Of a stretch of 64,000 nucleotides of DNA, positions 16,655 to 26,613 are shown in pieces (positions within the stretch are counted from its first letter, which is position 1; every line of letters starts with the position of its first letter). The notes beneath the pieces are model-generated. The model did not search any database and was not told the DNA's origin. It saw only the letters and a program-made list of their open reading frames with translations. This stretch comes from Mesobacillus sp. AQ2 (lineage in GTDB: Bacteria > Bacillota > Bacilli > Bacillales > Cytobacillaceae): NCBI RefSeq assembly GCF_030122805.1, contig NZ_CP126080.1:2361001-2425000 (forward strand). The letters run 5' to 3'. Both the position numbers and the translations under genes were made by a program.

Positions 16655-17149
16655 TCATTTCAACTTCTCATATTGCTCTCTGAACACTTTAAAAAGCCTC
16701 TCATCTCCACCGCGGTCAGGATGAAGGGCTTTTAGGAGCTTTTTGAATTCCTTTTTCAGGACCGGACTGCTTGTGTCCCGTTTTAAACCTAGCAATTCTT
16801 CCAGTTGGAATGTATCGGTGGCCGCAGCTTCAATCTGTGCATTCAGCATTTTTTTCAATGTCCGCACTTTGGATTGCTCAATATGCAGACGGGTATTTAA
16901 TAGTTCAAGTTCTTCGTTAAGTTTTTGATTCTTGCGCTTGGACTTTTCTAGTTCATTCGTTAATTCATTTTTCTGTTCTTGAACAATAAATTCAATCAGG
17001 TCACTCAGATGAATTTTATATAATACATTTCTCCTCTGGGATCTTTCAGCTTTTAATTGTCCTTCTTGTATCCACAACAAAATCTCTTCATTGGTTACAT
17101 CGATTCCGAAAGAAGATAATTGTTCAGCTGCTTCTTTGATTGTCAGCAT
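16655..17149 (-). CDS. HTH / coiled-coil / J-domain protein
   Basis: 164-residue protein with an unusual order of parts. Residues 1-55 resemble an excisionase/MerR-like helix-turn-helix (MLTIKEAAEQLSSFGIDVTN, then a basic wing KAERSQRRNVLYKI). Residues 60-115 form a Lys/Glu-rich coiled coil (KSKRKNQKLNEELELLNTRL). Residues 118-164 are J-domain-like with the HPD triad in LKALHPDRGGDERLF, which in DnaJ proteins stimulates DnaK ATPase. It could couple DNA binding to DnaK, or be a remnant of a phage-type regulator. The ribosome site is weak. Confidence 0.72.
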   Translation of the reverse strand: MLTIKEAAEQLSSFGIDVTNEEILLWIQEGQLKAERSQRRNVLYKIHLSDLIEFIVQEQKNELTNELEKSKRKNQKLNEELELLNTRLHIEQSKVRTLKKMLNAQIEAAATDTFQLEELLGLKRDTSSPVLKKEFKKLLKALHPDRGGDERLFKVFREQYEKLK

Positions 17150-17282
17150 CTATTTCACTCTCTTATCTTAAAAAATTATCAGACAAATCTATCTTACCAT
17201 TGATTTTTTTCAGAAAAAGAACAGCAGTATGACATTGTGTTACATATAGCTATTTATGAAAAATAAAGGGGCTGGACTAAAA

Positions 17283-17807
17283 ATGGCGTTTATCATGTCG
17301 GAAGTAATTGAAGTATTAGAACGGACTCCCAAAATATTAGAGCAATATTTAGTTGGCTTATCCGATGGCTGGCTTCAAACCAATGAAGGAGACGGGACCT
17401 GGAACCCATCCCAGGTTATCGGCCATCTTATTGACGGGGAGAAATATAATTGGATTCCTAGATTGGAGTTAATCTTAAGTGAATCAAAGGAAAAAAGATT
17501 CCCGGTATTTGACCGATTTTCACATTTGCAACAATATCATGATTGGTCAATTGAGGAAAAAATGAAGGAATTCGCTTCATTACGCAGGGAAAATATTGAA
17601 ACACTAAAACTGTTGATCACTGATAAAGCACAGCCTGAAATGACGGGAATCCACCCGGAATATGGAGAAGTAACAGCACGTGAATTGATTTCTACCTGGG
17701 TGGTTCATGATTTAACCCATATTTCACAGATAACCAGAGTGATGGCAAAAAAATATGAAGAATCGGTGGGGCCGTGGAAGAGTTATTTAGGTATCTTGAA
17801 AAATTAA
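17283..17807 (+). CDS. DinB-family protein
   Basis: DinB/YfiT-like four-helix protein of 174 residues. His residues in the expected metal-binding places are seen in VIGHLIDGE and in VVHDLTHISQI. DinB-family members include thiol-dependent transferases; many in bacilli have no assigned substrate. I chose ATG 17283 over the upstream 17256 start because AAAGGGG precedes it and the N-terminal extension is not typical. Confidence 0.78.
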   Translation: MAFIMSEVIEVLERTPKILEQYLVGLSDGWLQTNEGDGTWNPSQVIGHLIDGEKYNWIPRLELILSESKEKRFPVFDRFSHLQQYHDWSIEEKMKEFASLRRENIETLKLLITDKAQPEMTGIHPEYGEVTARELISTWVVHDLTHISQITRVMAKKYEESVGPWKSYLGILKN

Positions 17808-17817
17808 ATATATTTAT

Positions 17818-17852
17818 GCAGCCCATTTCATAATTGATTGGGTTGCTTTTTT
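17818..17852 (+). terminator. Terminator after DinB gene
   Basis: GCAGCCCA / TGGGTTGC stem followed by TTTTTT. Confidence 0.8.
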
Positions 17853-17939
17853 ATGATTACACATCATTTCTGAATACTCCAGGAAGGAAATGTAAACAGA
17901 TGAACAGAATATAGAGGTAAGTTTAATAGATTGGCAGGT

Positions 17940-18405
17940 ATGGATATGCTGAAGGCGTATGTGAAATACATTCTATACATTCTTGACCATAAAATAAATG
18001 TCCTGGTTGAATGCTGGTCAGAGGGACTATACATCCAGGGTATCACCACGATCTATCTAAATTCTATCCAAGAGAGTTTTTTCCTTATGCCAGGAAGTTT
18101 TACTCAGAAAAAAAATTAAGTGTAGAAGATGAATTAAGATGGCGTTATGCATGGCTGACTCACCAGCATAAAAATAAACATCACTGGGAGTATTGGGTGA
18201 TTGACCCGAATAAAAACAGGCCTTGCCTATGCCACGAAAATACTTACTAGAAATAGTTTGTGATTGGCGGTCGTTTTCAAGAAAGTGGGGAAGGAAGGTA
18301 AATCTATCGACTTTGGACCTTACTGATAAGATTATTCTTCATCCAGATACAAGGAAAGAACTTGAGGTAATCATGCGAAATAATAGTAAAATGGAATTGC
18401 TTTAA
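17940..18405 (+). pseudogene. DUF5662 family gene with two one-base deletions
   Basis: Three consecutive frames join into one DUF5662-like protein of about 155 residues. Frame one gives MDMLKAYVKYILYILDHK and ends with IQGIT. Frame two resumes with HDLSKFYPREFFPYARKF through WVIDPNKNRP. Frame three gives MPRKYLLEIVCDWRSFSRKW to the stop at 18405. The breaks fall at CC pairs at 18046-18047 and 18221-18222; restoring CCC at each gives a continuous reading frame. The His/Asp-rich N-terminal half resembles a metal-dependent hydrolase fold. Either the sequence has two errors or the gene is newly inactive. Confidence 0.75.
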
Positions 18406-18592
18406 TAAAAGATAACCTGAATAAAACTTGCATTCTTTATTTCCTTTTCGGAGTAATGGATTGCTGACTAATTGATTTAAGTCAAAATGCAAAGTCAATT
18501 ATCGCAGTGTATTTAAGAGCAATTTATCCATGCTCTCAAGTCAACAAACCTGAATTTTTGTTGCAAAATCACTAAGCAAAGAAGGTAGCTAA

Positions 18593-19417
18593 ATGGAGTT
18601 TTTTACTCAAGGATTATTATTCATAGCATTGTTTATTTTTATCATTCATTCGATCGAGACATTGGCTTATGCTGTAAGGTTATCGGGTGCACGCGTTAAA
18701 ATGATTGCTTCTGCTCTTTCACTTTTTAATATAATGGTGATTGTCTCACGATTAGCGAATATGATGCAGCAGCCTTTTACCGGAAGCCTGATTGATAACG
18801 CTCCAAAAGAGAATACATTAGAGTTTGTTGAAGCTCAATTCCGGATCCTTATTGGTGCATCAACTCTTGGTACAGTTTTTGGAATTATTCTGCTTCCCAC
18901 TTTTGTAGCATTATTTTCGAGGGCAATTATTCATTTATCAGAAGAAAAAGGATCTGTGCCTTCCTTGATGAAGAGGCTTTTTTCATTGCAATACATAAAA
19001 CGCGGCATCACTCATTTTAGTCTTCCTAAGTTTTCATATCTACAGGGAACGAAAATGAATGAGATTCCGGTAAGGCTCTTTTTTGTAAATATGATCATAA
19101 CGGCGATTTATACCATTGGGGTTTTAGCTGCACTGTATGCAGCATTATTAGTACCTGAAAGAGCTGCTACAGCTATTATGGCATCTGGTTTAATAAATGG
19201 GATTGCAACGATCCTTCTGGTCATTTTTGTTGATCCCAAATTATCTGTCATAGCAGACGATGTTGTCAATCAAAGAGGGAGTTACAATACGCTTAAAAGT
19301 ATGTCAATCATGATGGTAACCTCAAGATTGTTAGGAACAATTCTTGCTCAGGGACTGTTCTTATGGGGAGCAAGATATATTGCCTGGTTTACAAAATTTA
19401 TCGTGCTATTTAGATAA
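18593..19417 (+). CDS. amj: Lipid II flippase Amj
   Basis: 274-residue polytopic membrane protein matching the Amj (YdaH) family, the alternative lipid II flippase that backs up MurJ in Bacillus subtilis. Typical blocks are IHSIETLAYAVRLSGARVKM near the N-terminus, LFNIMVIVSRLANMMQQPFTG and the C-terminal VVNQRGSYNTLKSMSIMMV. About six to eight hydrophobic segments are visible. In B. subtilis amj is induced by envelope stress through sigma-M; I see no convincing sigma-M box in the 187 bp upstream. Confidence 0.88.
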   Translation: MEFFTQGLLFIALFIFIIHSIETLAYAVRLSGARVKMIASALSLFNIMVIVSRLANMMQQPFTGSLIDNAPKENTLEFVEAQFRILIGASTLGTVFGIILLPTFVALFSRAIIHLSEEKGSVPSLMKRLFSLQYIKRGITHFSLPKFSYLQGTKMNEIPVRLFFVNMIITAIYTIGVLAALYAALLVPERAATAIMASGLINGIATILLVIFVDPKLSVIADDVVNQRGSYNTLKSMSIMMVTSRLLGTILAQGLFLWGARYIAWFTKFIVLFR

Positions 19418-19491
19418 AAAAGAGGGGATAGATTTCTTGAAGTTCAGAGACTGGTTTTAGAATTCTTTTCACTAAAGATATGTTAAAAAGG

Positions 19492-19524
19492 CCTTGGAGC
19501 ATTTAAAGAATCTGCTCCAAGGCA
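19492..19524. terminator. Bidirectional terminator between amj and acetamidase genes
   Basis: 11-bp perfect stem GCCTTGGAGCA / TGCTCCAAGGC between convergent genes; T-tracts are poor. Confidence 0.65.
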
Positions 19525-19547
19525 ACACTACTGATCAAATTTAAAAA

Positions 19548-20483
19548 TCACCTAATTGCTCCATGCGGCAATACAGCATGAACTCCTTTTACGCCGTTCA
19601 CGACCTGGGTGACTCGTAAATCAACGGTCACGCTTGCTAGTGCAAGGGCTTCTGTACGTTGTACTTCATGAAGTTCACACAACATGTCGACCATTTCATC
19701 AAGTGCCTGTGACGCTGCGAGGTTGAGGTCCTCATTGAAACCGAAAGTCAGCCAGCCATCCGGGGTGTTGGCACGCGGCATTTTCAGTGAAAGATCATCC
19801 CTTAATGTCAAAGTGATATCGACAAAGTCCATTGGACACTCGATTGCAGTGCCTGATAATTCACCATCTCCCTGTGCGGCGTGGCCGTCACCGATTGAGA
19901 ATAATGCTCCTTCAACAGAAATCGGGAGGTACAGGGTACTGCCCCTTTTTAACTCCTTGCAGTCGATGTTGCCGCCACAGTAACGGGGAGGGGAGGTGCG
20001 ATGAACGCCTGGTTCAGCTGGAGCGACGCCCATCAGGCCGATGAATGGATTTAACGTAACATTGACCGGTCGGCCGCTTACCTCGGTCCTTGCAGTCATT
20101 GTGCTATGATTCAACTCCCAGTCTAGTCTGATTCTCTCGGATCCCGTTAGACCAACTGCGTCATTTTGCCAGCTTTTTTTGCCCCCTGCCCAGTTCGTCC
20201 CATACCAGCCGGGCACAACATCATTCAATTTCACTTCTAGCACCATCCCTGGCTTTGCCCCTTTGACCTCAATCGGACCAACCATCGGATGAAGGGGAGT
20301 TTCTTCTTTTACAGCAGACCGAAAGAACTCTCTCTCAATTTCTTTGGATGCTGAATATCCCCATTCAATGTCTGGAGTCTGCATGCGGATTGAGTCACCA
20401 GAGTTAACTGTAATGATTGGTTGATACTCATTAGAGAAAGACCCGTGCAAATTTTCGGATTTCAAAGCAATTTTATGTATCAT
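19548..20483 (-). CDS. Acetamidase/formamidase family protein
   Basis: 311-residue amidase of the FmdA/AmdA family, which hydrolyses formamide or acetamide to ammonia and the acid. Family blocks are visible: GPIEVKGAKPGMVLEVKL, MGVAPAEPGVHRTSPPRYCGGNIDCKEL split over two segments, GDGHAAQGDGELSGTA with metal-site-like His and Asp, and the C-terminal TVDLRVTQVVNG. AAGGAG precedes the ATG. It lies 12 nt downstream of an EamA transporter gene in the same direction, so the two are probably co-transcribed; the pair may handle an amide nitrogen source. Confidence 0.87.
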   Translation of the reverse strand: MIHKIALKSENLHGSFSNEYQPIITVNSGDSIRMQTPDIEWGYSASKEIEREFFRSAVKEETPLHPMVGPIEVKGAKPGMVLEVKLNDVVPGWYGTNWAGGKKSWQNDAVGLTGSERIRLDWELNHSTMTARTEVSGRPVNVTLNPFIGLMGVAPAEPGVHRTSPPRYCGGNIDCKELKRGSTLYLPISVEGALFSIGDGHAAQGDGELSGTAIECPMDFVDITLTLRDDLSLKMPRANTPDGWLTFGFNEDLNLAASQALDEMVDMLCELHEVQRTEALALASVTVDLRVTQVVNGVKGVHAVLPHGAIR

Positions 20484-20495
20484 GGATTCATCTCC

Positions 20496-21431
20496 TTATG
20501 CAATTTCATTTTTAACTATTTCGGCTTTTGGCTTCCTTTTAAAAAGCCTTGGATTCGTTCCAATATAGACTCCTGATAATACAAGGGCGGCTCCGGCTGC
20601 ATGAGCGGCTGTGAAATTTTCGCCTAAAAACAAAGTAGCCATAATGACCGCAGAAACCGGCATAACATTAATGAAAATCGATGCCTTGGCGGCGCCAATT
20701 TCTTTGATTCCGTTATAATACATGACGAATGAAACAACCGTAACCAACACGCTCATATGGATAATAGCCACCCAGGTTGTACCTGATGCCTGCTGGACGT
20801 CCTGCCATGATGTTTCAGTCAGGGCAAAGGGAAGTAAAAAGAGGGTACCGAACACGACTGCGTAGGTAGTAGATTCGACAGAGCTGAATTTTTTAAGCAC
20901 CACTTTTCCAACCACACTGTAGAGCGCCCAACTTACCACAGCTCCCATCAAAACAAAATCAATTGGTTCGAAGCCGAGTTGAATCAAGTTCATTAGATGC
21001 CCATCTGTTATGATAAAAAAAGCACCAGAAAGGGCAATCGCCAATCCAATAACATTGTTGCGGGTGATGGTTTCTTTTAAAAATAAAGCTGATAAAAGCA
21101 CAATCAACACAGGGTTGGACGCAATGAAGAGGGAGCTTTTAATGACAGGTGCATGCTTACTCGCCAGGAAAAAGAAGATATTATATAATGCGATTCCAGT
21201 GAGGCCAAGAACGGCAAATAAAATATAATCCTTCAAGTTCGGTTTCTGGCGATTTTTCTCCATCAAGAACATGAGAGGAATGAGGAGGATGGCAGCCCCA
21301 AAAAAACGAAAAAAGGCGACAGTCGCCGGTTCGAAGCTTTGTACTGCGTATTTTCCGGCAATGAAAGCACTGCCCCATGTTGAGGTGGCAAAAGTCAACA
21401 TGCCATATGTAAGCCATAATTTTTTGTTCAT
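20496..21431 (-). CDS. EamA/DMT family transporter
   Basis: 311-residue drug/metabolite transporter with ten hydrophobic segments in two EamA repeats. The first repeat opens TFATSTWGSAFIAGKYAV and ends with FLKETITRNNVIGLAIALSG; the second has VVSWALYSVVGKVVLKK and LFLGENFTAAHAAGAALVLSG. The C-terminus is basic and cytoplasmic. It is the upstream gene of a two-gene unit with the acetamidase. The transported compound is unknown. Confidence 0.87.
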   Translation of the reverse strand: MNKKLWLTYGMLTFATSTWGSAFIAGKYAVQSFEPATVAFFRFFGAAILLIPLMFLMEKNRQKPNLKDYILFAVLGLTGIALYNIFFFLASKHAPVIKSSLFIASNPVLIVLLSALFLKETITRNNVIGLAIALSGAFFIITDGHLMNLIQLGFEPIDFVLMGAVVSWALYSVVGKVVLKKFSSVESTTYAVVFGTLFLLPFALTETSWQDVQQASGTTWVAIIHMSVLVTVVSFVMYYNGIKEIGAAKASIFINVMPVSAVIMATLFLGENFTAAHAAGAALVLSGVYIGTNPRLFKRKPKAEIVKNEIA

Positions 21432-22150
21432 AGTTGTCCCTTCTTTATGTACGATTTAAATAGTATTGTAGCATCTTTTTCGAAAAGCGAAATAATAATT
21501 TAGTAATTTCTGAAACTTTTTTAGTTAAGGAGTCACAAGCAGGAATTTGATATTCCTTGTTTTTCTGCAAAAAAAGGCAGAATTCTCTTTTTATAGATTA
21601 CCTTTACGCCATGTACATTTGAAAAGGAAATAGGACAGGAAGTGAAGCAAGTAATTGAATAAAAGCAATACCCAGGCAGAGGCACTATCCCTTTGTTTTT
21701 TTTTATTCCTACCTGTATTTCTAATAATGCTAAATACGTCAATTGACATACCCTGCAGAGTTAAAATAGGGCTATACGAGTCAATGAAAAAGGTCGTTTA
21801 AAGCTAGTTATTAAACATATTACCTAGGAATTAATATCAAATTCAGGACCAAGGAATCATTTTTATGCTTCTCCTACATCCAACCGGCGCCTTCTATACT
21901 GGAAATAATTAGAAAGTATTAGACTTGGTATGTAACTAATTGATTTTACACTGATTAGGAATTATTTTAAAAATTTCCCAACTAAAACTTACTATTCATT
22001 TTTTGAATATTCAGTTTTATTCTCCTAAATTTCGACAAACCTGTATCACACAAAAGGCTATGGTTTATTTAGCACCTATTTTGACATAGAGTGTGCGACG
22101 AAAGGAGGGCAGGAAATTAGACTAAAGGAAAATACTTAGGAGGTAGATGG
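21432..22150. other. Gene-free AT-rich stretch upstream of bpr
   Basis: No supported gene, repeat or RNA was found here. A 69-codon minus-strand frame at 21533-21742 has low coding quality and no ribosome site. The stretch must hold the promoters of bpr and the divergent EamA gene, but no clear -35/-10 pair was found. Confidence 0.5.
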
Positions 22151-25100
22151 ATGAAACGTAAAAAACGCCGATTATTATCCGTACTTCTATCCACAGCACT
22201 TGTTGTACCATTGCTGCTTCAGCCACAGATGCAGACAAATGCAGCAACAAAGGGAGTCAGTGTTTCTGCAAAGGAAGCAGTCCAGACTGCAAAACAAAAG
22301 GTAAACAAAAAGCTTTATACGCAATTTGAAGATCAGGATAAAGTAACGTTCCTGGTAAAAATGAAAGAGCAGGTGGATACGAAAGCTGTTGCTAAGGAGG
22401 CAGAGAAAAAAGCCAGCCTGGCTAAAGCAACACCGGCAAAAACCAAATCAATGAAGCGCTCGACGATTGTATCAGAATTAAAAACAACGGCACAAGAAAC
22501 ACAGATCAATGTAATGGAATTCCTCAGGGAGCAAGAAAAGAAGGGTACAGCTAAGGAGGTCCATTCCTACCATGTGGTGAATGCCATTGCGGTAACAGCC
22601 ACAAAAGAAGTAATGGATAAAGTTGCTGCTTTTGCTGAGGTTGATAAAATCCTTCCAAATGAAACAAGGCAGCTGTTTGTTCCGGAAAAATCAGCTGTTG
22701 CTGTTCAGGACCCTGTTGCCAAAACCAATTCAATCGAATGGAATATCGACCGTGTAGGAGCACCAGCGGTCTGGGATATGGGAATCGATGGGAGCGGAAT
22801 AACCGTAGCAACAATCGACACAGGGGTACAGTGGAATCACCCGGCATTGCAGGAGAAATACCGTGGCTATGACTCAGCCACCGGACAAGTATCCCATGCT
22901 GATCATTGGTTTGATGCCGTTCGTGGACAATCTGCACCATATGATGACCATGGGCATGGGACGCATGTTACCGGTACTATGGTAGGGTCCGAGCCTGATG
23001 GTGGAAACGTCGTTGGAGTTGCTCCAGGCGCCAAATGGATCGCTGTTAAAGCATTTACAGCTTCTGGCGGTACAGATGCTGACTTACTGGAAGCTGGTGA
23101 GTGGATCCTCGCTCCAAATGGAAATCCTGATTTAGCTCCTGACGTTGTCAATAATTCATGGGGCGGTGGACCGGGATTGGATGAATGGTATCGCCCAATG
23201 GTTCAAGCATGGAGAGCGGCTGAAATATTCCCTGAGTTCTCTGCCGGGAATACGACTTTCAGCAATCCTGGGGGACCTGGTTCTGTTGCGAACCCGGCCA
23301 ATTATCCGGAATCAGTCGCAACAGGTGCGACAGACATCAATAATAATTTGGGAAGCTTTTCTCTCTTGGGCCCGTCTCCATATGGAGAAATCAAGCCTGA
23401 GCTGTCAGCACCTGGAGTGAATATCCGCTCATCAGTACCTGGAAGCGGTTATGAGGGCGGCTGGAATGGAACATCTATGGCCGGACCTCATGTCTCAGCT
23501 GCAATCGCATTATTGCTGCAGGCAAATTCAAGTTTGACTGTTGATGATCTGGAAGAGATTATTATGACGACAGCGCTGCCTTTAACAGACAATGCTTATC
23601 CAGAATCACCGAATAATGGCTATGGTTCTGGATTGTTGAATGTTTTTGATGCGGTTTCCTCGGTTGTTTCTGGTTTGGGGAAATTAAAAGGACAGGTTAC
23701 AAAGGATGGAGACGACAGTGAAGCACCGGTGTTGGAGCATTCCCAACCTGCCACGGTTTTCGCAGGAATGCCACTGACTTTAGAGGCTTCAGCTGCCGAC
23801 AACATCAGTGTAACAAATGTTGAAGTTGAATATCAATTGGAGGATGGAACCTGGTCATCTATTCCCGCTGCACGAACTGGCGGTGACTATAAAAATGGTA
23901 CGTATCAGGCTGCTATTCCAGGTGAAGCGATATCCGGGAACGAATTTTCATACAAATGGAAGGCAGTGGACTTTGGCGGTAATGAAACGGTAAGTGAATT
24001 TACCGTGACCGTGCTGCCAGGAATCACTGTAGGCTATGAACAAAACTTTGAAAATGATGCTTCTGGCTGGACCTCTTATGGAGCCGCAAACAGCTGGGAG
24101 TGGGGCACTCCGACCAGTGGTCCTGGTTCAGCATTTTCAGGAGAGAAAGTCTATGGAACGGCTCTTGGCGGAACCTACCAAAACCGAGCGAACATGTCAT
24201 TGCAAATGCCGCCGATCGATTTGCCGGAAGGCAGCAGTTACCTGCAATTCAAGCAATGGTATAACCTGGAGAGAAATTATGACTACGGCCATGTGTTTGT
24301 CTCCACTGATGCTGTTAACTGGGTGCAAAAACTGCGTGTAAACAATCTATCGAATGGCTGGATTGATGGTGAAGTAGACTTGAGTGAATATGCTGGCCAA
24401 AGAATTTATATCGCCTTTAACGTCACAACCGATGGCAGCGTAGTCAGGGATGGATGGTATTTGGATGATGTTTCTTTAACAAATACTCCGCTTGCCGCGC
24501 CAGCTAAGGCTGACACGACAGGAAACAAGGACGACGAGAAGGATAGCCTGAAAGAAAAGGTTGATCCAAACAAGATCCAAATGTCACTGCCTAAGCATCA
24601 AAAAGCTGAAAATTCAGCAAATCCAATGGCATTGCCTATGCAGGCTCAAGTGACGGTTATTGAATCAGGGCGTTCCGTAAAAACAAATCCTGCTAATGGA
24701 AGTTTCGAACTGACACATGCTGCCGGTACATTCACGGTGGTAGCAGAAGCTTATGGTTTCCGTCCACAGACTCAAACTGTAAACATTGCACAGGATGGAG
24801 AGACAACAGCCAACTTCAATTTAGAAGAGTTGCCAAAAGGAACAATAACCGGTTCCATCACGAATAAGGCAACTGGTGAGCCTGTAGCGGGTGCGACCGT
24901 TTACCTATTGGAGGATGCGAAGATAGCACCTGTTGAAACAGACGAGAATGGACAATATTCGCTGACTGCATATGAAGGTGAATACACGCTAAAAGTAATT
25001 GCTCCTCATTTTTACAGTCAGGAAGCGACTGTCACCCTTGATGGGGATGTTGAGCAAAACTTTGAAATTAAACCATTCATCGGTTACCCGGGTGAAATCG

Positions 25101-26425
25101 GTTATGATGACGGCAGTGCGGAAAATGCTCGGGCATTCTATGACGCGGGCAATGGCTGGGCCGTGAAGATGTCGTTGGCTGAGGGCAACAACAAAGCGCT
25201 GGTTACAGGCGGTCTATTCCGTTTCTGGGATACTGAGTGGCCGGTTCCGGGCGGCACAGCCTTCAAAGTGGAAGTATACGATGCCACAGGAACTGATGGA
25301 TCTCCAGGCAAGAAGCTGGCAGGACCAATTGATGCCACTGCATTGAGAAACGGCGAGTGGACACATGTTGATTTGAGCAGCCATGGAATCGTAGTAGAAG
25401 GAGATTTCTACCTGGTATATATCCAGGCTGGCATCAACACAGCTTCACCTGGCCTGGCTACCGATGAAAACGGAAAGAATGCATTAAGAAGCTGGCAGTT
25501 AGTAGGTGGTGGCTGGTCACCTTCTCCAGAGGATGAAGGAAACTATATGATCCGTGCGGTAGTCGATTATGAGGTTACGACACCAAGTATCTCTTCACCT
25601 GTAGATGGATCTTTTACAAAGGAAAGTTCTGTAAAAGTAGAAGGATCGGCAGCGCCAACAACGACTGTCCATATCTATAATGATGGCGAAGAGATTGCAA
25701 CCACAGCTGCAAGCGATAATGGCAAGTATGCAGTTGATATAGATCTAAATGAAGGCACGAATGTATTGACAGCCAAAGCATCGACAGAGCAGGGAATTAC
25801 TGATGCATCAGAGCCAGCAACAGTGGTTTTTGACCCTAATGCACCTGAATTGTCGATTGCCTCCCCTGCAGATGGAAGCAAAATCAACAAAGAAACCGTT
25901 ACGGTTACCGGCGCAATTACTGATGCCAATCTGGACACTGTTACAGTTAACGGAACTGCAGCGAAGGTGGAGAACGGAACCTATTCAGCCAGGGTAATGC
26001 TGGATGAAGGGAAAAACGAAATCAAAGTGGTTGCAGTGGATAAGGCAGGAAACGCAACTGAAAAATCTATAAAAGTAGATGTGAAATACACTGCACCTGT
26101 GATTTCAAATGTTAAACCGGAAGAAGATCAGACCTTGAAAAAAGGAGAAAGCGTAAAGGTCGAATTCACTAGTGAAGAAGACCTGGATGCGACGTTTGTC
26201 ATTCATATGCCATTAACGAGCAATTCACTGACAATGAATGCAACAGAGCTTCCAATGCGTGAAGTATCTCCAGGAAATTACGCAGGCTACTATACAGCGA
26301 CTAAAGATGTTGTGGCAGATGGCGCCATCATCGAAGTCAAAGCCGTTGACGCCTATGGCAATGAAACAAGAAAAACCGCAGAGGGAAAATTGTTCATCAA
26401 TGTGAAGAAAAAGAGTAATAAATAG
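22151..26425 (+). CDS. bpr: Bacillopeptidase F (secreted S8 serine protease)
   Basis: 1424-residue exported subtilase; B. subtilis Bpr is of almost the same length. Residues 1-32 form a signal peptide ending TNAA. An I9-type propeptide follows (about 55-185). The catalytic domain holds Asp223 in TIDTGVQW, His269 in HGHGTHVTG and Ser442 in NGTSMAGPH. Then come an Ig-like region, an immune-inhibitor-A-like beta-sandwich (about 620-780, DASGW through YLDDVSLTN), two carboxypeptidase-regulatory-like repeats (one at GTITGSITNKATGEPVAGAT) and C-terminal Ig-like repeats (SSPVDGSF, IASPADGSK). AGGAGG precedes the ATG. There is no sortase or SLH motif at the end. Confidence 0.95.
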   Translation: MKRKKRRLLSVLLSTALVVPLLLQPQMQTNAATKGVSVSAKEAVQTAKQKVNKKLYTQFEDQDKVTFLVKMKEQVDTKAVAKEAEKKASLAKATPAKTKSMKRSTIVSELKTTAQETQINVMEFLREQEKKGTAKEVHSYHVVNAIAVTATKEVMDKVAAFAEVDKILPNETRQLFVPEKSAVAVQDPVAKTNSIEWNIDRVGAPAVWDMGIDGSGITVATIDTGVQWNHPALQEKYRGYDSATGQVSHADHWFDAVRGQSAPYDDHGHGTHVTGTMVGSEPDGGNVVGVAPGAKWIAVKAFTASGGTDADLLEAGEWILAPNGNPDLAPDVVNNSWGGGPGLDEWYRPMVQAWRAAEIFPEFSAGNTTFSNPGGPGSVANPANYPESVATGATDINNNLGSFSLLGPSPYGEIKPELSAPGVNIRSSVPGSGYEGGWNGTSMAGPHVSAAIALLLQANSSLTVDDLEEIIMTTALPLTDNAYPESPNNGYGSGLLNVFDAVSSVVSGLGKLKGQVTKDGDDSEAPVLEHSQPATVFAGMPLTLEASAADNISVTNVEVEYQLEDGTWSSIPAARTGGDYKNGTYQAAIPGEAISGNEFSYKWKAVDFGGNETVSEFTVTVLPGITVGYEQNFENDASGWTSYGAANSWEWGTPTSGPGSAFSGEKVYGTALGGTYQNRANMSLQMPPIDLPEGSSYLQFKQWYNLERNYDYGHVFVSTDAVNWVQKLRVNNLSNGWIDGEVDLSEYAGQRIYIAFNVTTDGSVVRDGWYLDDVSLTNTPLAAPAKADTTGNKDDEKDSLKEKVDPNKIQMSLPKHQKAENSANPMALPMQAQVTVIESGRSVKTNPANGSFELTHAAGTFTVVAEAYGFRPQTQTVNIAQDGETTANFNLEELPKGTITGSITNKATGEPVAGATVYLLEDAKIAPVETDENGQYSLTAYEGEYTLKVIAPHFYSQEATVTLDGDVEQNFEIKPFIGYPGEIGYDDGSAENARAFYDAGNGWAVKMSLAEGNNKALVTGGLFRFWDTEWPVPGGTAFKVEVYDATGTDGSPGKKLAGPIDATALRNGEWTHVDLSSHGIVVEGDFYLVYIQAGINTASPGLATDENGKNALRSWQLVGGGWSPSPEDEGNYMIRAVVDYEVTTPSISSPVDGSFTKESSVKVEGSAAPTTTVHIYNDGEEIATTAASDNGKYAVDIDLNEGTNVLTAKASTEQGITDASEPATVVFDPNAPELSIASPADGSKINKETVTVTGAITDANLDTVTVNGTAAKVENGTYSARVMLDEGKNEIKVVAVDKAGNATEKSIKVDVKYTAPVISNVKPEEDQTLKKGESVKVEFTSEEDLDATFVIHMPLTSNSLTMNATELPMREVSPGNYAGYYTATKDVVADGAIIEVKAVDAYGNETRKTAEGKLFINVKKKSNK

Positions 26426-26443
26426 TATTTGTTTTAACAAGGA

Positions 26444-26480
26444 AGGGCCTTTCGCTTAATTGCGGTAAGGCTCTTTTTTT
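26444..26480 (+). terminator. Terminator after bpr
   Basis: AGGGCCTT / AAGGCTCT stem with TTCGC/TTGCGG arms, then TTTTTTT. Confidence 0.8.
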
Positions 26481-26613
26481 GAGGGGAAAACAACAGGAAT
26501 TAAGAAGAGTTCATCTTAACTCAAAAGAGTCATATTAAAGAGGTAAGAAACGGTAAGACCCCTATATCATTCAATGGAAGGAGATGGTAATATACTAAAT
26601 AAGGAGGGGTATT

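Noticed and set aside
21533..21742. 69-codon minus-strand frame upstream of bpr
   Set aside because: No ribosome site and unusual composition; not supported.
22081..22110. TTGACA as the -35 box of bpr
   Set aside because: No -10-like hexamer at 16-18 bp downstream.
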